From Streptomyces bambusae (GTDB lineage Bacteria; Actinomycetota; Actinomycetes; Streptomycetales; Streptomycetaceae): a stretch of DNA of 64,000 nucleotides. Below the pieces are notes generated by a model. That model did not search any database and had not been told where the DNA came from. It saw only the letters and a list, made by a program, of their open reading frames with translations. Shown piece by piece: positions 51,923 to 59,764 of the stretch. Location of the stretch: contig NZ_JAJAUZ010000021.1 of the NCBI RefSeq assembly GCF_020532645.1, positions 54,393 to 118,392 of the forward strand, written 5' to 3'. Every line of letters starts with the position of its first letter. Position 1 is the first letter of the stretch. A program made the position numbers and the translations under genes.

Positions 51923-53143
51923 CTACATCTGCTCCAGCAGCAACTCGGCCACCCGCTGACGGTACGACTCGTCCGTCAGCTCACGGAGCCCCTGGACCAG
52001 CTCCTCCGGCGAGTCCACCTGCGCCAGCAGCGAGCCGAGGAGCGGCAGCACTGCGGCCACTCCCCCACCCGCCGACGCCACCGGCTCGGCGACGGGCCGC
52101 GGAACCTCAGCCACCGGCACCTGCTCCTCGACGGGATCCGAGGAACGCGGCCGCACCACGGAAGCCGCAGCCGCCGGGCTCTCCACCGGAACGGCCTCCA
52201 CCGGCGGCTCGTACGCCACCACCGGCTCGCTCGCCACCACCGGCTCCGGCACCACCGGCTCCGGCGCCACGGGGGGTACGGGGGCCGGGGGCGCCACATC
52301 GGGAACGACGGCCTCCGGCACCGGCGCGGCAGCGACGGGCGGAGCCGCCAGCGGAACGGCAGCCGGGGCGGGTGCAGGAGCGGGAGCCGGCGCAGGAGCG
52401 GGAGCCGGCGCCGGGGCGGCCGCCGGAGCGGGCGCCGCCTTCGGCAACTGCGCCTGCCGCAACTGCTCCGCGAACTGAGCCATCTGCTCGTCGTGGTCGG
52501 CCGTACGGGCCGCCATCTCCCGCGCCGCCTTCAGCTTGAACGTACCCGCGTCGACCCGCCGCTGGAGCTCCGGCGCGAGCCGCAGCAGGGCGAGCCGGTG
52601 CGAGACGTACATCTGCGACTTGCCGATGCGCTGGGCCACCTTGTCCTGGGACCCGTACTTCTCCACCAGCACCTGCAGGAAGGCCGCTTCCTTGCAGGGC
52701 TCGATGTCCTTGCGGTGGATGTTCTCGATGATGACGGCCTCGTCGAGGAGGCCCTTGCCGTCACCGAGATGGTCCTGGACCTTGATGTCGAGCCGGGTCC
52801 ACCCGAGCTGCCGGGCGGCAGCGTGCCGGCGGTTGCCGTTCACGACCACCCAGTCCGCCGTGCCCAGCGCCTTCGCGTGCTGCGGCTTGAGCCGCAGGAA
52901 CACGTCACGGGAGACGACGGCCACCGGCTGGAGCTGGCCCACCTCCCGCAGCGTGCTCATCAGCTCTTCGAACTCCGGGTCGTCCGGGCTGTACTCGGCC
53001 TTGCCACGCGGGTTCTCCGGGTTGCCGACGAGCGTGTGCATCAGCGCGGAGTGCGGGGGCAGCTTCTTCTCAGGCTCTCCCCCGGCGGTCGCCGCAGCCG
53101 CCTTCTCGCCGATCAGGCTGGCAAAGTTGGTGCGCTTGCTCAT
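51923..53143 (-). CDS. parB: ParB-like centromere-binding protein (module 1)
   Basis: 406 residues. ParB N-terminal domain with GNPENPRGKAEYSPDDPEF and the motif VNGNRRHAAARQLG (about 98-111), then a helix-turn-helix at about 165-195 (KVAQRIGKSQMYVSHRLALLRLAP). A long Pro/Ala/Val linker from 235 to 365 separates it from a short C-terminal helix pair (LTDESYRQRVAELLLEQM). The motif GNRRHA differs from GERRYR of the second ParB, consistent with a different DNA specificity. ATG overlaps the parA stop as ATGA. Probably binds the surrounding palindromes. Confidence 0.85.
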   Translation of the reverse strand: MSKRTNFASLIGEKAAAATAGGEPEKKLPPHSALMHTLVGNPENPRGKAEYSPDDPEFEELMSTLREVGQLQPVAVVSRDVFLRLKPQHAKALGTADWVVVNGNRRHAAARQLGWTRLDIKVQDHLGDGKGLLDEAVIIENIHRKDIEPCKEAAFLQVLVEKYGSQDKVAQRIGKSQMYVSHRLALLRLAPELQRRVDAGTFKLKAAREMAARTADHDEQMAQFAEQLRQAQLPKAAPAPAAAPAPAPAPAPAPAPAPAPAAVPLAAPPVAAAPVPEAVVPDVAPPAPVPPVAPEPVVPEPVVASEPVVAYEPPVEAVPVESPAAAASVVRPRSSDPVEEQVPVAEVPRPVAEPVASAGGGVAAVLPLLGSLLAQVDSPEELVQGLRELTDESYRQRVAELLLEQM

Positions 53144-53871
53144 CGACGCTTGGCCCCCGCTCCGATCTCCAGGGCCAGCTTGTAGAAGTCCTCACGGGCT
53201 TCCATCGCCACGCGGTTCTTCTTGTACCGGGTGACGACGGTGCCTTCGACGGCCGCCCGCGCGTGGACCTTGTAGTGGCGGATCACCGTGTTGGCGAGGT
53301 TCCAGCCGCTGCCCTCGATGAACGCGCGGGTGTCCTCCAGGTCGGCGAGACCGTCACGCGGGTCCCAGTTGTTGATGACGACCCAGTACGGCAGGCCCAG
53401 CGGCTTGACGACCTCCTCGATGGTGGTCTGGGTCGGGATGAAGCCGAGCGGTTCGGGCTCGACCGGGATGATCAGGTCGTCGGCGTTGGCGAGGACGGCG
53501 CGCATGGCGTCGGCCGCCGCGCTGTCACCGAAGGGGTCGCCGGCCTGCTGCACCTCGTCATCCGGCAGGTCCATCCAGCCGGGAGTGTCGATGAAGGCGT
53601 GCTTGACCTTGCGGGTCTTCTTCAGTTCCGGGAAGTACGTGAGGTCCTTGCGCGACTTGGTCTGGATGAAGGAGAAGGGGAGGTCGTTCCCCACCCGCTC
53701 CGACCACCAGGTCGCCGAACCCTGCGGGTCGCTGGAAACGGCGACCACGTAGTCCGGCTCCCCCGAAGGGGCCTCGCCGAGGACCTCGGCCGCGACGGCG
53801 GCCACATTGACGGTGAGGGTCGACTTGCCGACCCCACCCTTGCGATTGATGACGGCAGTGATGCGTGCCAT
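53140..53871 (-). CDS. parA: ParA-type partition ATPase (module 1)
   Basis: 243 residues. Deviant Walker A KGGVGKST (11-18), SSDPQGSATWW, and Walker B in KHAFIDTPGWMDLPDD. Type Ib-like size: no N-terminal DNA-binding domain, so autoregulation would come from ParB. Start ATG 53869-53871 (MARITAVINRKGG) behind GGAG; 60 additional in-frame upstream codons run through the intergenic region and are rejected. A family-1 palindrome lies 175 bp upstream. Operon order parA-parB. Confidence 0.9.
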   Translation of the reverse strand: MARITAVINRKGGVGKSTLTVNVAAVAAEVLGEAPSGEPDYVVAVSSDPQGSATWWSERVGNDLPFSFIQTKSRKDLTYFPELKKTRKVKHAFIDTPGWMDLPDDEVQQAGDPFGDSAAADAMRAVLANADDLIIPVEPEPLGFIPTQTTIEEVVKPLGLPYWVVINNWDPRDGLADLEDTRAFIEGSGWNLANTVIRHYKVHARAAVEGTVVTRYKKNRVAMEAREDFYKLALEIGAGAKRR

Positions 53872-54309
53872 GGATGGTGCTCCATTGGATTCCGTGTGCT
53901 TCCCGGCCACGGGTGACCGGTACTGCGGACCCGGACAGCATTGCACGTCAAGGGCTCGCGCCGGAATCTCACACCCCCACAATTCGCGATCAGTTCGTGA
54001 GAAATCGGGCACATCGCCCCTCAACTCGGAAGCCAGAGCCTCCACTTTCAAAACCGGGTTTTGAAAACAGGGCCCGGGAGCGCGCTCCCAAAGCGGTGAA
54101 CTCCCCTACCCCGCGCGCCCAGCCAGGCCTGCCGCTGCAGCAGTGGGGCGAGCGTGATCGCCCCGCACAGACCGACCACGAGGGCGCACGCGACGCGGCC
54201 CCGCAGGTACGGCGTACGGAGGCCCGGCACCCAGCGCGCCCGTCGCTGGAACGCCGGCAACACCGCGAGCAGCGTCGCCCCGACGAACGTCCTCAGGTGC
54301 GCAACACCC
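53872..54309. other. Gap upstream of parA, with one palindrome and a possible gene fragment
   Basis: 438 bp. Holds palindrome copy 2 (54046-54066), likely part of the parA promoter region. On the minus strand 54300-54070 could encode a worn membrane segment (GRVACALVVGLCGAITLAPLLQRQAWLGA) ending inside the palindrome, but it has no good start, so it is not called as a gene. Confidence 0.45.
54046..54066. repeat. Family 1 palindrome, copy 2
   Basis: Perfect copy, 175 bp upstream of the parA start. Confidence 0.8.
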
Positions 54310-54597
54310 CTAGCCGCCGGTGGTCCAGTAGTTGTGTACGGCCTGGGTTGCGGGCGGCTGGGACGGGTCGACCGGGAAGCCGAACTCGACCGCGATGGGG
54401 GCCATCCGCTCGCCGAAAGCCCGCATGTGTTCTTCGCTCTCCCAGAGATCGAAGATCTCGATGCCTCCGCCGACCCGGGCGCACACGTGCGACAGGCAGC
54501 CGTCGAAGATGCCGGGCATCTCCTGCAGCCGCGCGTTGAGCGCGTCGTACTGCTCGGTCGTGATGCCGGGAAGCGGAACGTGAATGAAGACGGCCAT
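54310..54597 (-). CDS. ABM-like dimeric alpha-beta barrel protein
   Basis: 95 residues: AVFIHVPLPGITTEQYDALNARL, a GCLSHVCARVGGGIEIFDLWESEEHMRAFGERM middle and VHNYWTTGG end. The pattern (strand, helix, strand with WESEEHMRAF) is that of antibiotic-biosynthesis-monooxygenase/EthD-like barrels. Such small barrels can degrade or bind aromatic quinones or heme. ATG start. Two family-1 palindromes lie in its upstream gap. Confidence 0.7.
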   Translation of the reverse strand: MAVFIHVPLPGITTEQYDALNARLQEMPGIFDGCLSHVCARVGGGIEIFDLWESEEHMRAFGERMAPIAVEFGFPVDPSQPPATQAVHNYWTTGG

Positions 54598-54747
54598 GCC
54601 CGGTGGCTCCTCACCTGATGAACCCTGCGCTCAACCCTGAAGGGCACCCGACGCTCCGACTGCCCACCCCAGCACAACACGCCTGCCGTGACCCGGCACC
54701 TACACGGAGGCCGATCGGGGGGGCCGAGGTGGTCCTCCTCAGCCGGA

Positions 54748-54768
54748 CTTCAAAACCCGGTTTTGAAT
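54748..54768. repeat. Family 1 palindrome, copy 3
   Basis: Core of 9-bp arms intact with central CCC; outermost base pair differs. Confidence 0.75.
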
Positions 54769-54863
54769 CAGGCCCGGACGACCTCCCGGAGCGGCTGCCG
54801 GCCTCCGCCCCGGAGCCGAACGGGCGAGTCTGAGGGGTGGCCGGCGGACTCCCTCGCGACCGG

Positions 54864-54884
54864 TTTCAAAACCGGGTTTTGAAA
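54864..54884. repeat. Family 1 palindrome, copy 4
   Basis: Perfect 10-bp arms around a central G. Confidence 0.8.
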
Positions 54885-54958
54885 AACCCTGCCCACCGGC
54901 GGCCGGCCCCTGGCGCCATGCCCACTCCTCCACCCCCCACTCCCCCGCTCCCCCACTC

Positions 54959-55363
54959 CTACGGAAGCTCCGTACTCTCCCGCCGCCGCCAGTCCCAATC
55001 CGGGTACCGGTCGATCAGGGCCAGGAACTCCCCCGCCGCCAGGATCTCCCCGTGGTTCGTGTCGAGCAGCCCGTCGAACCCGCTCAGCACCTCCCGCAGG
55101 AACACCCGCGCCGCCTCCATCGACTGACTCGCCACCCACACCCCGTACGGCTCCCCAACCCTCGCGGCGACTTCCTCCACCTCATCCGGCTCATAGTCCG
55201 CCAAGATCCCCCCGGACAGATCGAGGTGGTACGAGTACCCCCGCCAGTACAGCCGCTCCCCCTCAACCGCCGCATCCGGCACGACCCCCGACCCCCGGAT
55301 CCGCGCCTCCAACCCCGCCCGCTCCCCCACAGCCCCAAGAATCACCACCGACGGCCAACCCAC
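54959..55363 (-). CDS. Hypothetical protein of the palindrome region
   Basis: 134 residues from GTG 55361-55363, preceded by GGAGGAGGGGG. Mixed alpha/beta (WPSVVILGAVGERAGLEARIRG, RLYWRGYSYHLDLSGGILADYEPDEVEEVAARVG). No family recognised. Palindrome copy 5 lies 21 bp upstream of the start, overlapping where a promoter should be. Confidence 0.6.
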   Translation of the reverse strand: MGWPSVVILGAVGERAGLEARIRGSGVVPDAAVEGERLYWRGYSYHLDLSGGILADYEPDEVEEVAARVGEPYGVWVASQSMEAARVFLREVLSGFDGLLDTNHGEILAAGEFLALIDRYPDWDWRRRESTELP

Positions 55364-55383
55364 GACCCCCTCCTCCCACCCGG

Positions 55384-55404
55384 TTTCAAAACCGGGTTTT
55401 GAAC
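55384..55404. repeat. Family 1 palindrome, copy 5
   Basis: 21 bp upstream of the GTG of the 54959-55363 gene, a position suited to repression. Confidence 0.8.
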
Positions 55405-55422
55405 TCACCACGGAAAACTCCC

Positions 55423-55707
55423 TCACAGCCCCCGGATCGCCTCCCCCAGATCCGAGCCGTACGAGGCCCAGCAGATCACCGTTCCGTCCGCCTCGGTCCG
55501 TCCCATGAACCACTCTCCTTCCGCCTCCACGAGACACAGCTCGTGGAACGTCAGGATCACTCCGGCCTCCAGCGGCACGTACTCCCCCAGCCGCCAGTCC
55601 TCCACCACCACGAACCGCTCCCCACCCGAGACCGCTGCCCGTGTATCCCCCGACTCCTCCCGCACCCTCTCCACGGTCCACCCCTGCGGAAGCCCGCCCC
55701 CACCCAT
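55423..55707 (-). CDS. Hypothetical small protein of the palindrome region
   Basis: 94 residues from ATG 55705-55707. Beta-rich and acidic: SGGERFVVVEDWRLGEYVPLEAGVILTFHELCLVEAEGEWFMGRTE. Resembles small immunity-like proteins in shape only. Palindrome copy 6 starts 25 bp upstream of its start codon. Unassigned. Confidence 0.6.
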   Translation of the reverse strand: MGGGGLPQGWTVERVREESGDTRAAVSGGERFVVVEDWRLGEYVPLEAGVILTFHELCLVEAEGEWFMGRTEADGTVICWASYGSDLGEAIRGL

Positions 55708-55731
55708 CGAACCCACCCTTCCGAGCGCCAC

Positions 55732-55752
55732 TTTCAAAACCGGGTTTTGAAC
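55732..55752. repeat. Family 1 palindrome, copy 6
   Basis: 25 bp upstream of the ATG at 55705-55707. Confidence 0.8.
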
Positions 55753-55772
55753 CCGCCCCGCCAGCCGGTGCC

Positions 55773-56282
55773 TCAGGACGGGTGCAGTACGGACATCGCG
55801 ATCTCGCGGACGCGGGCCAGTGTGATGCCGGTGCGTTGTTCGACGGCGAGCGGGTGGGTGGTGGGCTCCAGCTCGATCGAGGGGCGCATGCCCACCAGCC
55901 GGGTGTGGGCGTTGGTCCGGAGGTTGGTGGTGCTCTCGGGATAGAGCGCGAGTTCGGTGCTCAGCCAGCCGAAGTACGGCTTCTCGGTCTCCCGCCCCTG
56001 CGTGTCCCAGACCGCACGGGCGCGGACGAAGTTGTCCTTGCTGAGCGAGACCCACACGCCCCAGGAGAAGACGTCCCCGCTGTCGATCACGGGTATCTCG
56101 ATCAGCCCCCGGATGAAGAAGTGCTGCCCTCTGATCACGCACTGGTCGGACGACAACATGCAGTCCGGCTCCGCCTCGAAGCTGGGATCCCAGACATCGG
56201 GGGCGAGGGTCGAGTAGCTCAGGGGCAGCTCTGTGTGGTGCTCACCGCAGCACGCGCAAGTGAAGCCGAGATCGTTAGCCAT
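55773..56282 (-). CDS. DUF2199 family protein
   Basis: 169 residues. The family's signature is clear: N-terminal CACCGEHHTELPLSYS, then SSDQCVIRGQHFFIRGLIEIPV, FSWGVWVSLSKDNFVRA and GWLSTELALYPESTTNLRTNAHTR, ending PSIELEPTTHPLAVEQRTGI. A zinc-binding CxxC is likely at the N-terminus. ATG 56280-56282. Function is not known; common in bacteria as a single-domain protein. Confidence 0.8.
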   Translation of the reverse strand: MANDLGFTCACCGEHHTELPLSYSTLAPDVWDPSFEAEPDCMLSSDQCVIRGQHFFIRGLIEIPVIDSGDVFSWGVWVSLSKDNFVRARAVWDTQGRETEKPYFGWLSTELALYPESTTNLRTNAHTRLVGMRPSIELEPTTHPLAVEQRTGITLARVREIAMSVLHPS

Positions 56283-56363
56283 GGCCCGAGCGTAGTGACG
56301 CCGGTCTGGCCATGGGGGGGAGTACCACGTCCGGCCGGCCGGACGTCGCTCCTGCGGGGGTGA

Positions 56364-56384
56364 CTTCAAAACCCGGTTTTGAAA
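56364..56384. repeat. Family 1 palindrome, copy 7
   Basis: 82 bp upstream of the DUF2199 start. Confidence 0.8.
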
Positions 56385-56413
56385 CCCGCGCTCTCCAGGC
56401 CTCCCGTACCCGA

Positions 56414-56806
56414 TCAGCGCAGACGCGAAAGTCGCAGCAGAGCCTCGCTGCGCACTTCGGGGTCGGCGTCCGTGGCCAGCTCTCGCAGCCGGCCGAGCAG
56501 CTCACCGCCATCGGCTCCGGTCACCCAGCGGTGATCGCAGTCGAGCTCCGCGGCAAGCTGCTCCGCCGTGCTTTCGTCAGACGCGACCGCGCGGGCGGCC
56601 AGCACGGCCCGCAAGCCGGCGAGATCCCTCCGAGCCAACAGCGCGGCAGCCGTCTCCGAGGTGACTCCGGTGTCCCGGGCATCCAGCAGCAGACGATGCA
56701 GCACGCCCGAGTAGCGCTCGATCCGAGGCTCGGCCGCCAGCCGCCGCCCGGCCTCAGCCCTGACGGCCCAGTCCGGCGAATCCGCCATCTCCACGAACTG
56801 CTCCAC
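56414..56806 (-). CDS. HEAT-repeat-like protein
   Basis: 130 residues, entirely helical, with alternating units such as EMADSPDWAVRAEAGRRLAAEP, GLRAVLAARAVASDES and GELLGRLRELATDADPEVRSEALLRLSRLR, the last matching HEAT repeats. Short scaffolds of this type bind proteins. Palindromes 8-10 lie in its upstream gap. Confidence 0.7.
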   Translation of the reverse strand: MEQFVEMADSPDWAVRAEAGRRLAAEPRIERYSGVLHRLLLDARDTGVTSETAAALLARRDLAGLRAVLAARAVASDESTAEQLAAELDCDHRWVTGADGGELLGRLRELATDADPEVRSEALLRLSRLR

Positions 56807-56881
56807 GACACCAGACTCCCATCAACACGGTCCCGTCGGACAGCGGGGGAGGAGGGCAGAAGGCGGCACGCCCCGCCGCAA

Positions 56882-57068
56882 GTCCAAAACCCGGTTTTGA
56901 ACCCGACCCCGCACCCGCCCGCGAAGCCCCCCGAACGCGTCTCCCCGCACCGCTTCAAAACCGCGTTTTGGAACCGCGCCCCACAGCCCTCCCGACCAAC
57001 CCCGCAGGCCCCCGTACCAACCCCACCCATCCCCCAGTCGGCCCGATCCTCAAAACCCGGTTTTGAAA
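56882..57068. repeat. Family 1 palindromes, copies 8, 9 and 10
   Basis: Copies at 56882-56902, 56953-56973 (degenerate, centre CCGCG, one arm GTTTTGG) and 57048-57068, spaced 71 and 95 bp. Fill the 270-bp gap between the HEAT-repeat and S1 genes. Confidence 0.75.
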
Positions 57069-57076
57069 ATCCCCCC

Positions 57077-57604
57077 TCAGCCCCGGCAAGCGAGAGTCAC
57101 CCGGCGCCGCGCACGGTCCAGCTCACCGACCACAACAGTCAGCTCGTCCCCCACACGAACGCCGTCCCTCACGGGAAGCTCCCGCACCAACCCCTCGACC
57201 CCCTCCGCAACCTCCACGAACACCCCGATCGGAACCACCTTCGTGACCCGCCCTCGCAGCAACTGCCCCGGCGCAACACTCCGCGCGAACTCCTCGAAGG
57301 GATCCGGCCGGGTAGCCCGCAGCGAAAGCCTCGCCTCGAGATTCCAGGTGTCGAAGGCCATGAACTCGCACACGATCCGCTCACCGATCCGCACGACATC
57401 AGAGACGGACTCCCACCGGATCCACGACAACTCAGGCATGGAGATGAAGCCGACGCCCGGAAACAGCGGGTGGTCCGGGCCCCGGTCCAGCGCGACGAAG
57501 ACGCCGAAGCTATCGATCGAAGACACGGTTCCGCCCAATGTCTCACCACTACGCAATGACTCCAGGAACGCCCAGAGCTCCGACTTCTCAGATCGCCAGT
57601 CCAT
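57077..57604 (-). CDS. Protein with two S1-like RNA-binding domains
   Basis: 175 residues from ATG 57602-57604. S1 domain 1 at about 20-85 (GETLGGTVSSIDSFGVFVALD..HPLFPGVGFISMPEL) and domain 2 at about 110-175 (VAPGQLLRGRVTKVVPIGVFVEVAEGVEGLVRELPV..VGDELTVVVGELDRARRRVTLA). The GxVxxxxxFGVFV pattern is diagnostic. May act in RNA handling or as a regulator. Two palindrome copies lie upstream. Confidence 0.8.
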   Translation of the reverse strand: MDWRSEKSELWAFLESLRSGETLGGTVSSIDSFGVFVALDRGPDHPLFPGVGFISMPELSWIRWESVSDVVRIGERIVCEFMAFDTWNLEARLSLRATRPDPFEEFARSVAPGQLLRGRVTKVVPIGVFVEVAEGVEGLVRELPVRDGVRVGDELTVVVGELDRARRRVTLACRG

Positions 57605-57690
57605 GCGGGCAAGACTCGCACGGAGCACCACGAGACCAACCCGGGCGGCAGCGGGGGAGAGAAACCCCCGGGCGCCTCAACGCCCGACGT

Positions 57691-57711
57691 TCCCAAAACC
57701 CGGTTTTGAAC
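57691..57711. repeat. Family 1 palindrome, copy 11
   Basis: Slightly altered left arm (CCCAAAACC). 87 bp upstream of the S1 gene start. Confidence 0.7.
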
Positions 57712-57740
57712 CGGCCGCGACCGCGGGCTCCGAGGGCTGT

Positions 57741-57783
57741 CTGACCCCCGGTTTCAAAACCCGGTTTTGAAACCGGGGGTCAG
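57741..57783. repeat. Family 1 palindrome, copy 12, inside a 43-bp perfect inverted repeat
   Basis: Copy 12 (57752-57772) is extended on both sides, CTGACCCCCGG... to ...CCGGGGGTCAG, giving 21-bp perfect arms around a single base. It lies just downstream of the DUF4262 gene stop (57787), so it may also act as terminator for that gene. Confidence 0.85.
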
Positions 57784-57786
57784 GCG

Positions 57787-58308
57787 TCACGCAAGTTCGG
57801 CGGTCCAAACGCCTGAACGGTGGTCCCGGGGGTGCAGCCACAGCAGGGGCTGGGAGTCGCGGTGGGCGGGGGTGGCGGCCGGATCCCAGGGGAAGCGGCC
57901 GTCCGCGTCGGGCCAGGCGACCTGGAGGAACGGCAGGGGTGGGCGCCGGTAGAAGGCGAGGGCGCAGCCGAAGAAGGTCCGGTACCAGCCCGGGTGCACG
58001 TTCCGCAGCTCCATCGGGGAGGCCTCGACCGCCGCCCCGGCGGCGACCCGCTCGCCCAGCCGGTTCAGCATCCGGTGCATGACGTGGATGTCCAGCCCGA
58101 ACACCGCGAGCTCGGCGGAGCCGTAGCTGTGGGCCAGACCGACCGTGTACGCGAAGCCGGGGCCGGCCTCGTCCTCCGGCACCATCACCACGTGCCAGCC
58201 GTACCTCTGCACGTGGTCGATCATCATGCGGTCGATGTCGTCCGCCGCCTCCCGGTCGCCGTAGTCATGGCACAGGACGCAACGGCACGAGAAGGCGGCA
58301 TCGGTCAT
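57787..58308 (-). CDS. DUF4262 family protein
   Basis: 173 residues. CRCVLCHDYGDREAADDIDRMMIDHVQRYGWHVVMVPED..PGFAYTVGLAHSYGSAELAVFGL is the DUF4262 signature, where a CxxC precedes a FxYTxGL strand. C-terminus PLLWLHPRDHRSGVWTAELA. Family function unknown. Downstream of, and same strand as, the next two genes, with 9 bp to the neighbour. Confidence 0.8.
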   Translation of the reverse strand: MTDAAFSCRCVLCHDYGDREAADDIDRMMIDHVQRYGWHVVMVPEDEAGPGFAYTVGLAHSYGSAELAVFGLDIHVMHRMLNRLGERVAAGAAVEASPMELRNVHPGWYRTFFGCALAFYRRPPLPFLQVAWPDADGRFPWDPAATPAHRDSQPLLWLHPRDHRSGVWTAELA

Positions 58309-58317
58309 CCGGGAAGG

Positions 58318-58623
58318 CTACGAGGTCCCCGGCCCGGTCTGGACGTCAGCCCGCACCACATCCACCACGGCAGTCCACGACCACGGCTCGTCCCGGGTCC
58401 ACGTCACCGCGACCTCCACCCCGTGAAAGTCCCGCGCAAGCCCCGCAACCCAGAGCTCGGTCGCACGCAACGCCTCCGCCGGATCGGCCGGCTCCGGGGA
58501 AGCCCACCCACCGCGCAGGCAGGAACCGTCCGCCAGCCGCAGGCTCCGCGCCCACCCTTCCGGTGAAGCCAGGAGCAGCACCCCGACCGGCAACCCGATC
58601 GCCGTCCTCCCACGCCGCCTCAC
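58318..58623 (-). CDS. Hypothetical protein
   Basis: 101 residues from GTG 58621-58623, GTGA overlap with the upstream gene. Contains GLPVGVLLLASPEGWARSLRLADGSCLRGGWASPEPADPAEALRATELWVAGLARDFHG and a WTRDEPWSWTAVVDVVRA end. Unassigned; probably cotranslated with the next gene. Confidence 0.55.
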   Translation of the reverse strand: MRRRGRTAIGLPVGVLLLASPEGWARSLRLADGSCLRGGWASPEPADPAEALRATELWVAGLARDFHGVEVAVTWTRDEPWSWTAVVDVVRADVQTGPGTS

Positions 58624-59096
58624 CGCACCGGCCCCCGCTCGTCCACGTACACGCTCGGCTCCCCCAGGAAGGCGTCCGGGGCCACCGGCCCGTACGCGAT
58701 GTTGAAGGTGTCCAGCCAGTACGACCAGTCCCGCACGCCGGCCGCGCTGCTGAAGCGGTAGTTCAGCTGCCACCGCACCCACTGCCCCGGCTGCAGGTTC
58801 ACGGCGGGCAGCCGACGGGGTCGGGGCGGGATGCCGTACAGCGGGTCGACGTGGGGGAGTACCCGCAGTCGGCCATCGACCTCACGAAGGCGCACGGGAA
58901 CCGGCTTGCGCGACTCCACGACGCTTTCCTTCACCACGAAGCCGTCGTCCTCACGCGTGCGCACGAGATGCGCGCCACCGTCGGGCACGCGGGGCAGCAG
59001 GTACCCGACCGGTACCGCGTTCCGCCGCGCCGCCGCCTCACCACCACGGGACTTCTTCGTCCATGAAGTCCTGACCCACTGCACCGTGATCTCCAT
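58620..59096 (-). CDS. Hypothetical protein
   Basis: 158 residues, ATG start MEITVQWVRTSW. Basic N-terminal half, then NLQPGQWVRWQLNYRFSSAAGVRDWSYWLDTFNIAYGPV, a beta-rich segment typical of small Streptomyces accessory proteins. Coupled to the gene at 58318. No function seen. Confidence 0.55.
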   Translation of the reverse strand: MEITVQWVRTSWTKKSRGGEAAARRNAVPVGYLLPRVPDGGAHLVRTREDDGFVVKESVVESRKPVPVRLREVDGRLRVLPHVDPLYGIPPRPRRLPAVNLQPGQWVRWQLNYRFSSAAGVRDWSYWLDTFNIAYGPVAPDAFLGEPSVYVDERGPVR

Positions 59097-59362
59097 CGTG
59101 GCAGCGTACGGAGCCCCCCGAGGCCTGTCGCGGCACTTTCACCGCGCCCAGCCGCACCCCGGGCACACATGGCCGTGCACGTAACCGTGCACCCCACGGC
59201 CCCGCCCATGTGAACGACCGCTCCACGAGCCCCGGTTCACTCACGGGCACCCGCTCCTGCGGTCAACAAGCTTCCTCAAAGCGGCAGCAACAGTCCGAAA
59301 CTATCAACTGACGCCAAATACCGGACAGACGGCGAAGTCGCACGAGGCGCTCGCCCGCCCCC

Positions 59363-59764
59363 TCAGCTCTCCGGAAGCGTTATCCCCAGCTCGCGCATCG
59401 CCGCCGACGGCGGACCGGCCGAGCGCTGCGTCTTGTGCCCCGTGACCTTCGGCGAGATCGTCCGCGGATCGATCGCCTCCGACGGCGAGCTGGACGCGTA
59501 ACTCCCGTCCGGCTGCTGGTCCCGGTCGTGGGGGAGGAGCCAGAACACCCGGCGCAGGAAGGTCCCGGACGCGCGGGAGGCGCGAGCGCTGGAGGACAGG
59601 GTCGCGTAGCCGACCATCCGGCCGTCGCGGTGGTACGGCGGCTTGCCACGGCGGGTCTGGAGCCGGTCCAGGCTCTGCCGTACGTAGTCCAGGCTCTCGA
59701 TCGACTCCAGCCAGACGATCTCGTGTTCGTGAGCGATCTGCTGGGGTTCGATAAGCGCGCTCAC
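59363..59764 (-). CDS. Small protein coupled to the replication helicase
   Basis: 133 residues from GTG 59762-59764, overlapping the helicase stop (GTGA). Helical N-terminus (ALIEPQQIAHEHEIVWLESIESLDYVRQSLDRLQTRRG), a basic middle with FLRRVFWLLPHDRDQ, and a Ser/Pro-rich C-terminus. No family recognised. The overlap makes it part of the primase-helicase operon, so a loader, adaptor or copy-number role is possible. Confidence 0.6.
   Translation of the reverse strand: MSALIEPQQIAHEHEIVWLESIESLDYVRQSLDRLQTRRGKPPYHRDGRMVGYATLSSSARASRASGTFLRRVFWLLPHDRDQQPDGSYASSSPSEAIDPRTISPKVTGHKTQRSAGPPSAAMRELGITLPES

Larger units (their letters stand above)
54598..54958. other. Gap with two family-1 palindromes
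   Basis: 361 bp, no coding frame trusted. Contains palindrome copies 3 (54748-54768) and 4 (54864-54884), 116 bp apart. Upstream promoter region of the barrel gene at 54597. Confidence 0.5.
51879..57783. repeat. parS-like palindrome family 1: twelve dispersed copies
   Basis: Core TTCAAAACC(C/G)GGTTTTGAA, an odd-centred palindrome of 9-10-bp arms. Copies at 51879, 54046, 54748, 54864, 55384, 55732, 56364, 56882, 56953 (degenerate), 57048, 57691 and 57752, all intergenic. Every minus-strand gene from parA to the S1 gene has at least one in its upstream gap. None was seen elsewhere in the window. ParB at 51923 is the obvious binder; a regulatory role is possible as well. Confidence 0.85.
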
